A stretch of 64,000 nucleotides of DNA from an uncultured Lachnospiraceae bacterium (GCA_910583965.1 CAJUAE010000008.1:9787-73786), one strand, 5' to 3'; positions 1-8,988 are shown, numbered from the stretch's first letter. The notes: generated by a model from the sequence alone, not told the origin. Made by a program: numbers and translations.

Positions 1-2
1 AT

Positions 3-512
3 TATACAGTGCGTTACATGATTGGTAGCGCATCGATGCTAAATATTTTTGAAGAAGATGGTACACTAGAAAAATTTCGCTATATTATTGATGGATTAAT
101 TGGCAATAAGGAAATGTTTATAATGATCGTGGCATTTGCGGCGACATTGATTGCAGTTTATTTTATTAGAAGACTGAGTGTTGATTATGCATGGACGATT
201 GCGATGGTCACAGGCGCACTTCTTGACGTTATGATTTTATTGTTTGGAGATTTGATGTATAATACAAATCTTTCCATCATAGGTTTGATTATTGGTAGTG
301 TTGTTGCTGTTATACTGGCAAAGATTTTTGCATTTTTTGTTTTCAATGTGGATTATTCCCGCACAGAGCATGTACAGTTTGAAGATGATGAATACTATTA
401 TTATGTGAAAGCTGTACCAAAAAATGCGGTGTCAGCGCCACAAAAAAGAGTGAAGACAATAAGAGTACCTGAAAAAGCAGTTGGACAGCAGAAGAGGGAT
501 GGATCAAAATGA
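3..512 (+). CDS. Conserved membrane protein upstream of cdaA (5' end off window)
   Basis: I do not recognise a named family. The frame is open to the window edge; a GTG at 9 is the first visible start, but the gene probably begins upstream. About three hydrophobic segments (roughly residues 37-52, 60-78 and 86-112 counted from the GTG) are followed by an acidic/tyrosine-rich stretch and a basic C-terminal tail, so it is an integral membrane protein with a cytoplasmic tail. Its stop overlaps the cdaA start by 4 nt (ATGA), which points to co-translation with the diadenylate cyclase. A role in c-di-AMP control or cell-envelope homeostasis is only a guess from position. Confidence 0.6.
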   Translation, partial: YTVRYMIGSASMLNIFEEDGTLEKFRYIIDGLIGNKEMFIMIVAFAATLIAVYFIRRLSVDYAWTIAMVTGALLDVMILLFGDLMYNTNLSIIGLIIGSVVAVILAKIFAFFVFNVDYSRTEHVQFEDDEYYYYVKAVPKNAVSAPQKRVKTIRVPEKAVGQQKRDGSK

Positions 513-1387
513 GTATGATTCTTGAACACTTTAATTCATATATTGATACTTTGTCATTGCGCAGTTTAAACATCAGGTGGGAGGATATAGTGGAGGTCAT
601 CATTATATCCTTTTTGCTGTATGAGATTATGGCGTGGGTAAAACACACCAAAGTATGGCTCCTAATGAAGGGAATTATTATTATCATTGTGTTTATTCTG
701 TTAGCGCTTATTTTCAAGATGCATACCATTATATGGATTGTAGAAAATGTGTTGAGTATTGCAGTCACAGCAGTGATTGTTATTTTGCAACCAGAATTGC
801 GACATGCGCTTGAGGAGCTTGGTCGGAAAAGTTTTATCACAAATATTATTTCTTTTGAGAAGCCGACAGATGAGCGTTTTTCTGATAAGACTGTCAATGA
901 CTTAGTAAAGGCAAGTTTTGAGATGGGTAAGGTAAAAACGGGCGCATTGATGGTTATCGAACAAAATGTGTTGCTCACAGAATATGAGAGAACAGGTATT
1001 GAGGTGGATGGTCTGATTTCTAATCAGTTGCTTATTAATATTTTTGAGCATAATACGCCACTTCACGATGGTGCGGTTATTATACGCGGAAACCGTGTTG
1101 TATCGGCAACTTGTTATCTGCCGTTGTCTGACAATATGGGAATTAGTAAAGAGTTAGGAACAAGGCATCGTGCCGCTGTGGGAATCTCAGAAGTGACAGA
1201 TGCACTTACAATTATTGTATCAGAGGAAACAGGCCATGTCAGTGTCACTTACGAAGGGAAATTATATCGTAATCTTGACGCAGATGGTTTGCGGGAAAAA
1301 CTCAATATGATACAGAATAAAGAAGTGGAGGAGACTAAGAAACAGAAGCGCAGGCTCTGGAAAGGTAGGGCTAAGGATGAAAAATAG
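509..1387 (+). CDS. cdaA: Diadenylate cyclase CdaA (membrane type)
   Basis: Makes cyclic di-AMP from two ATP at the membrane; c-di-AMP controls osmolyte and potassium transport and wall homeostasis in Firmicutes. The 292-residue protein has three N-terminal membrane segments (about residues 27-88) followed by a DisA_N domain. The two signature motifs are visible: DGA at residues 187-189 and GTRHRAA at 217-223. The C-terminus is lysine/arginine rich. It is followed by cdaR (11-nt overlap) and glmM, the conserved Firmicute order, and GlmM is known to bind and inhibit CdaA in other species. Identity is very secure. Confidence 0.96.
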   Translation: MSMILEHFNSYIDTLSLRSLNIRWEDIVEVIIISFLLYEIMAWVKHTKVWLLMKGIIIIIVFILLALIFKMHTIIWIVENVLSIAVTAVIVILQPELRHALEELGRKSFITNIISFEKPTDERFSDKTVNDLVKASFEMGKVKTGALMVIEQNVLLTEYERTGIEVDGLISNQLLINIFEHNTPLHDGAVIIRGNRVVSATCYLPLSDNMGISKELGTRHRAAVGISEVTDALTIIVSEETGHVSVTYEGKLYRNLDADGLREKLNMIQNKEVEETKKQKRRLWKGRAKDEK

Positions 1388-2738
1388 TCTGTTTAAAAAA
1401 GCTATAAGAATGCTCACCAACAATATTGGATTGAAACTTCTGGCAGTGATTGTATCCTGTGGCTTGTGGTTTGTGGTGAACAATATTACAGACCCAATAA
1501 AACCAAAGAATTTTAACAATATTCCTGTTGAGTTTATCAATGTAGATGCAGTGACAAATGAGGGAAAAGTCTATGAAGTGCTTGACGGGACGAATTTGGT
1601 TAATGTGACAGTGACTGGAAAAAGTTCGGTTATTTCTAATATATCGAGAGAAGATATTAGAGCAGTTGCAGATATGTCCGAGCTGACATTTATGAATACC
1701 GTAAGGATTACTGTGTCGAGTGTAAGAAATAATTCTGAATTAGATTTTAAAACCAGTATTGAAAATGTAAAGCTTTCTATTGAGACAAAGACAAGTATCC
1801 AGAAGCCAATCCTTGCTTCTACAATAGGTTCACCGGCAGAGGGCTATGTGGTCGGAAAAGTTGAGACCAGTGAGAATGTTGTCAGATTCTCAGGGCCAGA
1901 GTCTATTATTCAATTGATTGACCATGTAGATGCAGTGACTAATGTTGAGGGAAGTTCTTCCGATATCAATACAAGTGTGGACCTTAAATTGTATGATGTG
2001 GAAGGCAAAGAGATAAAAAATAATTCCATTAAGATGAATATTTCCAAAGTAAATGTGTCAGTTACGATTTTAGCGACAAAGGATGTTCCGCTAAGCTTTG
2101 TCGTTGCAGGGGAACCTGCAAGAGGATATGTGGTGAGTGAGGGAATTGTCAGTGTGCCAGAAACTGTAAAGATAGCAGGTAGAACCAGTGCGCTAGACAG
2201 CATATCAAAAATTTCTATTGCAGATGCCGCACTTACTGTAGAGGGCGCGCAGGAACCTGTGACAGTTGTGCTCAATATTAAAAAGTATTTGCCAAGCAAT
2301 GTGCAGTTTGCAAATAGCAATTTTAGTGGCAATGTAAGTGTTACAGTTGGGATTGAGCAGCTTGTGACAAGGGAGTTGCAGATACCAGCTAGGAATTTTG
2401 CTGCTGGCAGCAAACCAGAGCAGCTTAATCTGACACTGAAGGAAGTGGAAACTCAAGATTACTATACAATCCGTATATCAGGAACACGCGTGGCTGTTGA
2501 TGCTGTAAATGTAGAGAGTACGATTGGCGTTGTGGATATGGAGGCGTTGTTAGAAAAACTGGGATTTGCGGAATGGGTTGCAGGAGTGTATCAGGGAGAA
2601 ATTACATTTAATCTTCCTGACAACGTAACGCTACAACAGCCATATCTAATGACAATCGTGCTGGAGGAGATTGTGGAAGATACAGGAGACGAAGGCGCGG
2701 AAGGCGGCGAAGAAAATAATAACGCTGAGAATGAGTAA
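1377..2738 (+). CDS. cdaR: CdaA regulatory protein CdaR (YbbR-domain protein)
   Basis: Membrane-anchored regulator of CdaA in the family, with extracytoplasmic YbbR domains. One N-terminal membrane segment (about residues 14-33) is followed by several beta-rich YbbR-like repeats, each with the recurring pattern of hydrophobic valine/isoleucine strands and a GYVV element (for example near residues 158 and 248). The tail is strongly acidic and Glu/Asn rich. Length 453 residues is normal for the family. The start overlaps cdaA by 11 nt. Secure by both sequence style and synteny; the exact number of YbbR repeats is not resolved by eye. Confidence 0.9.
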   Translation: MKNSLFKKAIRMLTNNIGLKLLAVIVSCGLWFVVNNITDPIKPKNFNNIPVEFINVDAVTNEGKVYEVLDGTNLVNVTVTGKSSVISNISREDIRAVADMSELTFMNTVRITVSSVRNNSELDFKTSIENVKLSIETKTSIQKPILASTIGSPAEGYVVGKVETSENVVRFSGPESIIQLIDHVDAVTNVEGSSSDINTSVDLKLYDVEGKEIKNNSIKMNISKVNVSVTILATKDVPLSFVVAGEPARGYVVSEGIVSVPETVKIAGRTSALDSISKISIADAALTVEGAQEPVTVVLNIKKYLPSNVQFANSNFSGNVSVTVGIEQLVTRELQIPARNFAAGSKPEQLNLTLKEVETQDYYTIRISGTRVAVDAVNVESTIGVVDMEALLEKLGFAEWVAGVYQGEITFNLPDNVTLQQPYLMTIVLEEIVEDTGDEGAEGGEENNNAENE

Positions 2739-2754
2739 TTGGAGGATGGAAAAG

Positions 2755-4104
2755 ATGGCGAGGTTATTTGGAACAGACGGAGTAAGAGGTGTAGCAAACG
2801 ATGAGCTGACGCCGCTGCTTGCGATGCAGCTAGGGCAAGCAGGAGCTTATGTCTTATCAAAGGAGAAGGCGCACAAACCAACAATTATGGTTGGATGTGA
2901 TACACGCATTTCAGGTGATATGCTGGCAAATGCGTTGATGGCAGGCGCGTGTTCTGTGGGAGCGAATGTAGTATATGTGGGTGTAGTGCCCACACCAGCA
3001 ATTGCATATCTGACAAAGAAGTACAGAGTCGATGCAGGAGTTGTGATTTCGGCTTCACATAATCCAGTGGAGTTTAATGGAATTAAGTTTTTTGACGGAA
3101 ATGGATTTAAGTTGCCGGATTCCTTAGAGGATGAGATTGAAGCGCTAATTCGCAGTGGTATGAAAGATGTACAGTTTCCAACAGGACCAAGTGTGGGAAA
3201 GATTAAGTATCGCACAGATGCACGAGAGGAGTATATCAATCATTCGGTGCAGTCTGTTCCAGTGGAACTTGCTGGTATGAAAATTGTTGTGGATTGTGCA
3301 GAAGGTGCATCTTATTATACTTCGGTGGAGACATTAAAGGAGCTTGGGGCGGATGTGGTGGCAATCCATAATAACCCTGATGGGACAAATATTAATGCCA
3401 ATTGCGGTTCTACGCATATGGAAGAACTTCAGGCAAGGGTTGTTTATGAGAAGGCGAATCTTGGGCTTGCATTTGATGGGGATGCGGATAGATTACTTGC
3501 TGTGGATGAAACTGGAAAGCAGGTTGACGGCGATGTGATTATGGCAATTATTGGTAATCACATGAAAGCAAAAGGGACTTTAAAAGACAATACAATTGTA
3601 GCTACTGTAATGAGCAATCTTGGTTTTTTTCTTATGGGAAAAGAGAAAGGAATCAATATTGAACAGACAAAGGTAGGAGATCGATATGTGCTGGAACGAA
3701 TGCAGGAGATTGGTGCAAATCTTGGTGGGGAACAATCAGGACACATTATTTTTCTTGATGAAAATACCACGGGAGATGGCTTGCTCAGCGCACTTCATTT
3801 ATTACAGGTAATGGTTGAGACTGGAAAGCAGCTTTCAGAGCTCGCTATGATTATGACAGTGCTGCCGCAGGCACTTGTGGGGGCGAAGGTTCCGAATCAT
3901 AAAAAGAACAGTTATATGGAATACACAGAGATTGCAGAAGCAATCGAACATGTAAGTGCTAAATTTGCTGACGAAGGTAGAGTATTGATTCGACCTTCGG
4001 GTACAGAGCCACTTGTGCGAGTAATGATTGAGGGCAGGGACCAAGCACTGATTGAGAGGGAGGCAAGGGAACTGGCAGAGTTGATACAAAATGTAATGTT
4101 GTAA
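2755..4104 (+). CDS. glmM: Phosphoglucosamine mutase GlmM
   Basis: Converts glucosamine-6-phosphate to glucosamine-1-phosphate, feeding UDP-GlcNAc for peptidoglycan and for the amino-sugar pathways in this window. The N-terminus reads MARLFGTDGVRG, the classic family start. The phosphoserine loop SASHNP places the catalytic serine at residue 101, the metal loop DGDADR and the phosphate-binding RPSGTEP motif near the C-terminus are intact, and 449 residues is full length. I chose the ATG at 2755 because GGAGG lies 9 nt upstream; the in-frame ATG at 2746 abuts that ribosome site and longer versions run into cdaR. Confidence 0.97.
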   Translation: MARLFGTDGVRGVANDELTPLLAMQLGQAGAYVLSKEKAHKPTIMVGCDTRISGDMLANALMAGACSVGANVVYVGVVPTPAIAYLTKKYRVDAGVVISASHNPVEFNGIKFFDGNGFKLPDSLEDEIEALIRSGMKDVQFPTGPSVGKIKYRTDAREEYINHSVQSVPVELAGMKIVVDCAEGASYYTSVETLKELGADVVAIHNNPDGTNINANCGSTHMEELQARVVYEKANLGLAFDGDADRLLAVDETGKQVDGDVIMAIIGNHMKAKGTLKDNTIVATVMSNLGFFLMGKEKGINIEQTKVGDRYVLERMQEIGANLGGEQSGHIIFLDENTTGDGLLSALHLLQVMVETGKQLSELAMIMTVLPQALVGAKVPNHKKNSYMEYTEIAEAIEHVSAKFADEGRVLIRPSGTEPLVRVMIEGRDQALIEREARELAELIQNVML

Positions 4105-4143
4105 TGTACGATGGAAAGATTTAGAAATTTGGAGGGATGAGAT

Positions 4144-4407
4144 ATGGTTTGTCAGAAGGTAGTCATTAAAAACCCAACAGGGCTGCATTTGCGTCCGGCA
4201 GGTATCTTATGTAAGGAAGCAATGCAGTTCAATGCGCTGATAACCTTTACATTCCGTGGAAATACGGCAAATGCCAAGAGCGTGCTAAGCGTGCTAGGTG
4301 CATGCGTGAAAAGCGGCGATGAGATTGAGATTATCTGTGATGGTTCCGATGAGAATGAGGCCTTGTCAACTATGGTAAAAATCATAGAGGATGGATTGGG
4401 TGAGTAG
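4144..4407 (+). CDS. HPr-family phosphocarrier protein
   Basis: Small phosphocarrier of the phosphotransferase system type. In the 87-residue protein His15 sits in GLHLRPAG, the phosphorylation site, and Ser46 is in KSVLSVLG, the usual position of the HPr kinase site, so both regulatory residues are present. It follows glmM after 39 nt and a GGAGG-type ribosome site, and precedes a strong hairpin terminator, making it the last gene of the cdaA operon. The Ser46 surroundings differ from the canonical KSIMGVM, so it could be a regulatory paralogue such as Crh-like, although Crh lacks His15. Confidence 0.9.
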   Translation: MVCQKVVIKNPTGLHLRPAGILCKEAMQFNALITFTFRGNTANAKSVLSVLGACVKSGDEIEIICDGSDENEALSTMVKIIEDGLGE

Positions 4408-4416
4408 GGAATGAGA

Positions 4417-4445
4417 TTAGTCCGAAGCTGCTTCGGACTAATTTT
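4417..4445 (+). terminator. Rho-independent terminator after the HPr gene
   Basis: A perfect inverted repeat (TTAGTCCGAA ... TTCGGACTAA, inner bases also self-complementary) is followed by TTTTAT. It starts 9 nt after the HPr stop and closes the housekeeping operon before the glycan locus. Confidence 0.85.
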
Positions 4446-4447
4446 AT

Positions 4448-4501
4448 GCACACGGGCACCCAAGTGAGATTTGTCATCAAACCGATTTATCGGTTCGCTG
4501 A
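4448..4501 (+). repeat. 54-bp locus-edge repeat, copy 1
   Basis: Starts GCACACGGGCACCCAAGTGA and ends ATTTATCGGTTCGCTGA. The same 54 nt recur at 63947-64000 with a single G/A difference. It contains a small hairpin, CCGAT-TT-ATCGG (4482-4493). The two copies bracket the whole glycan locus. Function unknown. Confidence 0.85.
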
Positions 4502-4517
4502 CGGGTACCCAGCGCGC

Positions 4518-4546
4518 GAGTAGGGGAGGATAAACATTCCCTACTT
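4518..4546 (+). repeat. GAGTAG stem-loop, copy 1
   Basis: Inverted repeat GAGTAGGGGA ... TTCCCTACTT followed by GATT. Related stem-loops with the same arms and the same trailing GATT lie at 24193-24224 and 63916-63942. It has no long U run, so a terminator role is doubtful. Confidence 0.7.
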
Positions 4547-4633
4547 GATTGTAACATTCTTTGTTTTCCCAACAATGAATAGTCTTAAGGATTCGGAGAA
4601 AAGATAAAGAATACAAGAAAGGAAATTGGTTTT

Positions 4634-5524
4634 ATGAAGGAAACGATTATGAGAAAAACAACAAAGAAAATAATTGTGACTGGTTGTAATGGGCAGCTTG
4701 GACGTGCAATCAATAAAAAATATCAAAATAGCACAGAATATGAGTGTGTGAACACAGATGTTGGCGAACTTGATATTACGAATATAGAGGCGGTGGACAA
4801 GTTTGTATCGGAGGTACAACCGTTTGCAATCATCAATTGTGCGGCACACACCAATGTAAATGCCTGTGAGACTGACGTGGACAACGCATATAAAATCAAT
4901 GCTATTGGGCCAAGAAACTTAAGTATTGCAGCGTCGAAATACCATGCGCGACTAATGCACATTTCTACGGATTATGTGTTTGATGGAACTGCAAGCACTC
5001 CATATACAGAGTTTGATATGCCAAATCCAAAAGCAGTGTATGGAAAGACAAAGCTTGCAGGGGAGCAATTTGTTAAGGAATTTGCAACGGAGTATTTTAT
5101 TGTTCGTACTGCATGGTTGTATGGTGATGGAAAAAACTTTGTCAAGACAATGCTTGGATTATCAGAGAAAAATGACAAAGTGGCAGTGGTCGGTGATCAG
5201 TTTGGTTCTCCTACAAGTGCAGACGAGCTTGCAGGAGCAATTGTTCATTTATTGCCAACTGATAATTTTGGACTTTTTCATGGCACTTGTGAGGGCGTCA
5301 CAAACTGGGCTGATTTTACAAGAGAAATCTATAGACTTACCAAAAAAAATACAGTTGTCGAAACAGTTACAACAGAGCAGTATGACAAAAATACAAAGGG
5401 AATTGTCGCGCCAAGACCAGCGTACTCTGTGCTTGAGAATTATATGCTTCATCTGACGACAGACTATAAGTTTGCAGATTGGGAAAAGGCTATTGCAGAA
5501 TATATAAAGTGCTTGTCATATTGA
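4634..5524 (+). CDS. rfbD: dTDP-4-dehydrorhamnose reductase (RmlD/RfbD)
   Basis: Reduces dTDP-4-keto-L-rhamnose to dTDP-L-rhamnose, the last step of rhamnose donor synthesis. The 296-residue SDR protein shows the nucleotide-binding GCNGQLG (residues 17-23), HISTDYVFDG, and the catalytic YGKTK around residues 135-139. No rfbA, rfbB or rfbC is in the window, so the first three enzymes must be encoded elsewhere. The start at 4634 has AAAGGAAA upstream; the ATG at 4649 has its own AAGGA and is nearly as likely. It is the first gene of the glycan locus, behind a repeat-bearing spacer. Confidence 0.92.
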   Translation: MKETIMRKTTKKIIVTGCNGQLGRAINKKYQNSTEYECVNTDVGELDITNIEAVDKFVSEVQPFAIINCAAHTNVNACETDVDNAYKINAIGPRNLSIAASKYHARLMHISTDYVFDGTASTPYTEFDMPNPKAVYGKTKLAGEQFVKEFATEYFIVRTAWLYGDGKNFVKTMLGLSEKNDKVAVVGDQFGSPTSADELAGAIVHLLPTDNFGLFHGTCEGVTNWADFTREIYRLTKKNTVVETVTTEQYDKNTKGIVAPRPAYSVLENYMLHLTTDYKFADWEKAIAEYIKCLSY

Positions 5525-5600
5525 GAAAGTATCTGTATACTAAAAGAGAAAATGGAAGGTATTGGAAATTGTGATAGGATTAGGAAAGGAAAAATATTAA

Positions 5601-6689
5601 ATGAATAATATAGCGTTGATTACAGGAATTACGGGACAGGATGGTTCTTATCTGGCAGAGTTTCTTCTGGCAAAGGGATATGAGGTTCATGGGTTGATTC
5701 GCAGGCATAGTATATCCAACACAATGCGCATTGATCATCTGATTCAGTCCGAGTACTATAAAATCAAATTTTTTCTCCATTTTGCGGATACGACAGATTC
5801 TTCTAATCTTATGCGAATTATCAGTGAAATTAGACCAACTGAGGTTTATAATCTTGCAGCGCAATCGCATGTTGGGGTGTCATTTGAGGTTCCAGAGTAC
5901 ACTGCGGATGCGACGGGAGTCAGTACTTTAAAGTTGCTTGAGGCAATTCGCGTAAATGGAGGAAATTGCAGATATTATCAGGCGTCTACATCAGAACTTT
6001 TTGGTGGCCTTCCTGAGACAGCACCGCAGAGTGAGACAACTCCATTTTATCCAAAAAGTCCGTATGGTGCAGCAAAGTTGTATTCTTATTGGATAACAGT
6101 CAACTATAGAGAATCCTATAATATGTTCACCTGTAATGGTATTTTATTTAATCATGAATCTCCCAGACGCGGTGAAAATTTTGTTACAAGGAAGATTACG
6201 CTTGCTATAGCAAATATAGTCGCAGGAAAACAAAATAAAATTTCTCTTGGCAATATGAATGCGAAAAGAGATTGGGGATTTGCAGGAGATTATGTCGAAG
6301 GTATGTGGCTGATGCTTCAGCAAAAAGCACCGGGAGACTATGTACTGGCGACGAATGAGACACATACAGTACGTCAGTTTGTTGAGGCTGCATTTGCAGA
6401 GTTGGGAATTACAATCCGCTGGGAAGGGGAAGGTGTTCATGAGAGGGGATATGATGCGGAAAGTGGAAAGCTTCTCGTCGATGTCAACCCTGAGTTTTAT
6501 CGGCCAGCAGAGGTTGAATTTCTGTGGGGAAATGCAGCAAAGGCAGAAAAGGAACTTGGGTGGAAACGCAAAGTTGATTTTAAGGGGCTTGTGTCCATGA
6601 TGATGGAGGCAGATCTTAAAGAAGTTGCAGGAATTTCATGTGCAGCATACAGAGCGCAGAGAAGGGAAGGAAGAAATGAATCAGTCTGA
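5601..6689 (+). CDS. gmd: GDP-mannose 4,6-dehydratase
   Basis: Converts GDP-D-mannose to GDP-4-keto-6-deoxymannose, first step to GDP-L-fucose. The family fingerprint is clear: GITGQDGSYL near the N-terminus, IRRHSISNTMRIDH, the NLAAQSHVG segment and the catalytic pair in SPYGAAK (Tyr154/Lys158). Its 362 residues match the usual length of about 345-375. Followed by fcl with a 14-nt overlap, the standard gmd-fcl pairing. The last 15 residues are polar and unlike the core; they overlap the start of fcl. Confidence 0.96.
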   Translation: MNNIALITGITGQDGSYLAEFLLAKGYEVHGLIRRHSISNTMRIDHLIQSEYYKIKFFLHFADTTDSSNLMRIISEIRPTEVYNLAAQSHVGVSFEVPEYTADATGVSTLKLLEAIRVNGGNCRYYQASTSELFGGLPETAPQSETTPFYPKSPYGAAKLYSYWITVNYRESYNMFTCNGILFNHESPRRGENFVTRKITLAIANIVAGKQNKISLGNMNAKRDWGFAGDYVEGMWLMLQQKAPGDYVLATNETHTVRQFVEAAFAELGITIRWEGEGVHERGYDAESGKLLVDVNPEFYRPAEVEFLWGNAAKAEKELGWKRKVDFKGLVSMMMEADLKEVAGISCAAYRAQRREGRNESV

Positions 6690-7617
6690 TAAAATCTATG
6701 TGGCAGGACATAGGGGACTTGTTGGCTCCGCAATTATGCGGAGTCTTGATAAAAATGGATACAAAAATGTGATTGGCAGAACGCACAGGGAACTGGATCT
6801 TACCAATCAACAGGCAGTAAGAGACTTCTTTGAAATGGAGAGACCAGATATAGTTGTACTTGCGGCGGCAAAAGTTGGTGGAATTAATGCAAACAACACG
6901 ACACCAGCTGATTTTGCCTATGAGAATATGCAGATTCAGTGCAATGTCATTAAGTGTTGTCATGACTATCAAGTAAAAAAGTTATTGTTTCTGGGAAGTA
7001 CTTGTATTTATCCTCGTATGGCGCCACAACCGATTCCTGAGGATGCGCTGTTGACAGGTCCACTGGAGGAGACCAATGAGGCTTATGCGATTGCAAAGAT
7101 TGCAGGCTTGGAAATGTGTAAATTTTTTAAAAGACAGTATGGAGATGATTTTATCAGTTGTATGCCGACAAACCTGTATGGACCATACGACAATTATGAC
7201 CTTTCGGGATCGCATGTTATGCCAGCGATGATTAGAAAATTTTATGATGCGAAAAAGGACAATGCGCCGACTGTAGAATTGTGGGGAACAGGAACACCAC
7301 TGCGGGAATTTCTGTATGTGGATGATATGGCAGATGCCTGTGTATTTTTACTGGAGCATTACAGTGGAGAACAACATGTAAATATTGGTACTGGAGAAGA
7401 AATTTCTATCAGTGAGCTTGCAAAAACGGTTCAGCGTGTGGTTGGTTATGAAGGGGAAATTGTCTGGAATCAGGAAATGCCAGATGGCACGCCGAGAAAA
7501 CTTACTGATGTGACAAAACTTCACGAGTTGGGATGGAGTCATAAGGTTTCACTTGAGGAGGGTGTCCGTCTTGCTTATGAATGGTTTTGTGAAAATGCAG
7601 GAAACGCCAGATTATAG
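6676..7617 (+). CDS. fcl: GDP-L-fucose synthase
   Basis: Epimerase-reductase turning GDP-4-keto-6-deoxymannose into GDP-L-fucose. The ATG at 6676 (after GGGAAGGA) gives a 313-residue protein starting just before the GHRGLVGSA nucleotide-binding motif, with LGSTCIYP and the catalytic YAIAK (Tyr137/Lys141) matching GMER. It overlaps gmd by 14 nt. Together they show that L-fucose or a GDP-fucose-derived residue is part of a glycan made here; which glycosyltransferase uses it cannot be told from sequence. Confidence 0.95.
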   Translation: MNQSDKIYVAGHRGLVGSAIMRSLDKNGYKNVIGRTHRELDLTNQQAVRDFFEMERPDIVVLAAAKVGGINANNTTPADFAYENMQIQCNVIKCCHDYQVKKLLFLGSTCIYPRMAPQPIPEDALLTGPLEETNEAYAIAKIAGLEMCKFFKRQYGDDFISCMPTNLYGPYDNYDLSGSHVMPAMIRKFYDAKKDNAPTVELWGTGTPLREFLYVDDMADACVFLLEHYSGEQHVNIGTGEEISISELAKTVQRVVGYEGEIVWNQEMPDGTPRKLTDVTKLHELGWSHKVSLEEGVRLAYEWFCENAGNARL

Positions 7618-7639
7618 GAATTTGGCAAATTAGGATGAG

Positions 7640-8026
7640 ATGAAAGTAAATATGGATGATGAGTGTTCGAGAACAGATATCCTCAGACAAACTACATACC
7701 ATATGATTAGATTCGGATTTCAGGCGAGACAAAGAGGATACCGCTATTTGCGGGAGGCAGTCCTGATAGCTTGTCAAGAGCCTGAAACTTTAACCGCTGT
7801 CACAAAACGTTTGTATCCAGAGGTGGCAAAGCGTTATAATACTACAGATAAACATGTTGAGCGTGCAATACGAAATACGATAGAGACAGCATGGAATGAA
7901 AAAGAATCTGAAACCTTTAAAACATTATTTGAAAAAAGCTATGGTAATAGAACTACAAGACCTACCAATACGGAGGTTATAGCGAAAATAGCCGGATTAA
8001 TTATGAAATACAATGGAGTCCGATAA
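7640..8026 (+). CDS. Stand-alone Spo0A C-terminal DNA-binding domain protein
   Basis: The 128-residue protein aligns over nearly its whole length with the C-terminal effector domain of Spo0A: GYRYLREA, the ITKVLYP-like TAVTKRLYPEVAKRYNTT, HVERAIRNTIETAW and the closing PTNTEVIAKIAG. No receiver domain is present and the gene is complete at both ends, so this is a domain-only regulator and not a truncated fragment. It sits between fcl and a glycosyltransferase, 22 nt after fcl and 20 nt before the next gene, so it is co-transcribed with the glycan genes. I infer a transcription factor for this locus or for sporulation or surface genes, recognising a 0A-box-like site. Confidence 0.88.
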   Translation: MKVNMDDECSRTDILRQTTYHMIRFGFQARQRGYRYLREAVLIACQEPETLTAVTKRLYPEVAKRYNTTDKHVERAIRNTIETAWNEKESETFKTLFEKSYGNRTTRPTNTEVIAKIAGLIMKYNGVR

Positions 8027-8046
8027 GTGAATTGGAGGATAGGCAG

Positions 8047-8988
8047 TTGAAGGCATATGCAAAGATGTTGAGTATTATTGTGCCCTGCTATAATGAGGAG
8101 GAGAGTGTGCCGCTTTTTTATGCAGAAGCAGTGAAGCAGGAATCGTTTTTCCATGAAAAGGATGTGGAGTTTGAGTTTATATTTGTAGATGATGGTTCAA
8201 AAGATGGAACTGTGAAGGCAGTAAAGGCACTGCGAGAAAAGGATGCGCGGGTACACCTTGTTTCGTTTTCTAGAAATTTTGGAAAAGAGGCTGCCATAAT
8301 AGCAGGGCTTGAGAAGGCGGTGGGAGATTTTACAGTGTTGATGGATGCGGATTTACAGGACCCACCGGCAATTTTGCCAGAGATGTATGGTTATATAGAA
8401 CAGGGCTATGATTCTGTGGCAACAAGGCGTGTGGACAGGAAAGGAGAGCCCCCAATTCGCTCCTTTTTTGCCAGAAGATTTTATGGGCTAATGCGCAAGA
8501 TTTCAAAGACCGAGATTGTTGATGGTGCCCGGGATTATAGGCTTATGACGCGGAAGGTCACAGACGCAATTCTATCAATGCGGGAGTACAACCGCTTTTC
8601 CAAAGGTATTTTTGGTTGGGTCGGATTTCAGACAAAATGGATTGAGTATGAGAATGTACAGCGTGTAGCAGGAGAGACGAAATGGTCCTTCTGGAAATTG
8701 TTTTTGTATTCTTTAGATGGGATTATGGCATTTTCGACAGCGCCCTTGTCGATTGCTTCGGTGTTTGGTATTTTATTTTGCTTTATCGCTTTTGTGTTTA
8801 TGATTTTTATCTTTGTCAGGGCATTGATTTATGGAGATCCAGTCGCTGGTTGGCCGTCCATGATGTGTATTATCTCATTGATTGGGGGCGTTCAGTTACT
8901 CTGTATTGGCATTATGGGACAGTATATGAGTAAGATGTATATGGAAGTGAAAGACCGGCCCAAATATCTTGTAAAGGAAGAATTTTAG
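8047..8988 (+). CDS. GT2 polyprenyl-phosphate glycosyltransferase (GtrB/DPM1-like)
   Basis: Likely moves a sugar from a nucleotide donor to undecaprenyl phosphate on the inner membrane face. An N-terminal GT-A domain has SIIVPCYNEEE, FVDDGSKDGT and the DADLQDP metal motif near residue 100; two hydrophobic segments near residues 227-262 and 275-293 form the C-terminal membrane part typical of GtrB. I chose TTG 8047 because GGAGG ends 8 nt upstream; TTG 8032 lies before that site and ATG 8065 is another option. A matching GtrA flippase was not seen; one of the GT-C-like proteins downstream could use the lipid-linked sugar. Confidence 0.85.
   Translation: MKAYAKMLSIIVPCYNEEESVPLFYAEAVKQESFFHEKDVEFEFIFVDDGSKDGTVKAVKALREKDARVHLVSFSRNFGKEAAIIAGLEKAVGDFTVLMDADLQDPPAILPEMYGYIEQGYDSVATRRVDRKGEPPIRSFFARRFYGLMRKISKTEIVDGARDYRLMTRKVTDAILSMREYNRFSKGIFGWVGFQTKWIEYENVQRVAGETKWSFWKLFLYSLDGIMAFSTAPLSIASVFGILFCFIAFVFMIFIFVRALIYGDPVAGWPSMMCIISLIGGVQLLCIGIMGQYMSKMYMEVKDRPKYLVKEEF

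Noticed and set aside
343..978. 211-codon minus-strand open frame opposite cdaA
   Set aside because: Antisense to a secure gene and lacking any recognisable domain.
5355..5365. TGTCGAA match to the Spo0A 0A-box
   Set aside because: It lies inside the rfbD coding sequence, not upstream of any gene.
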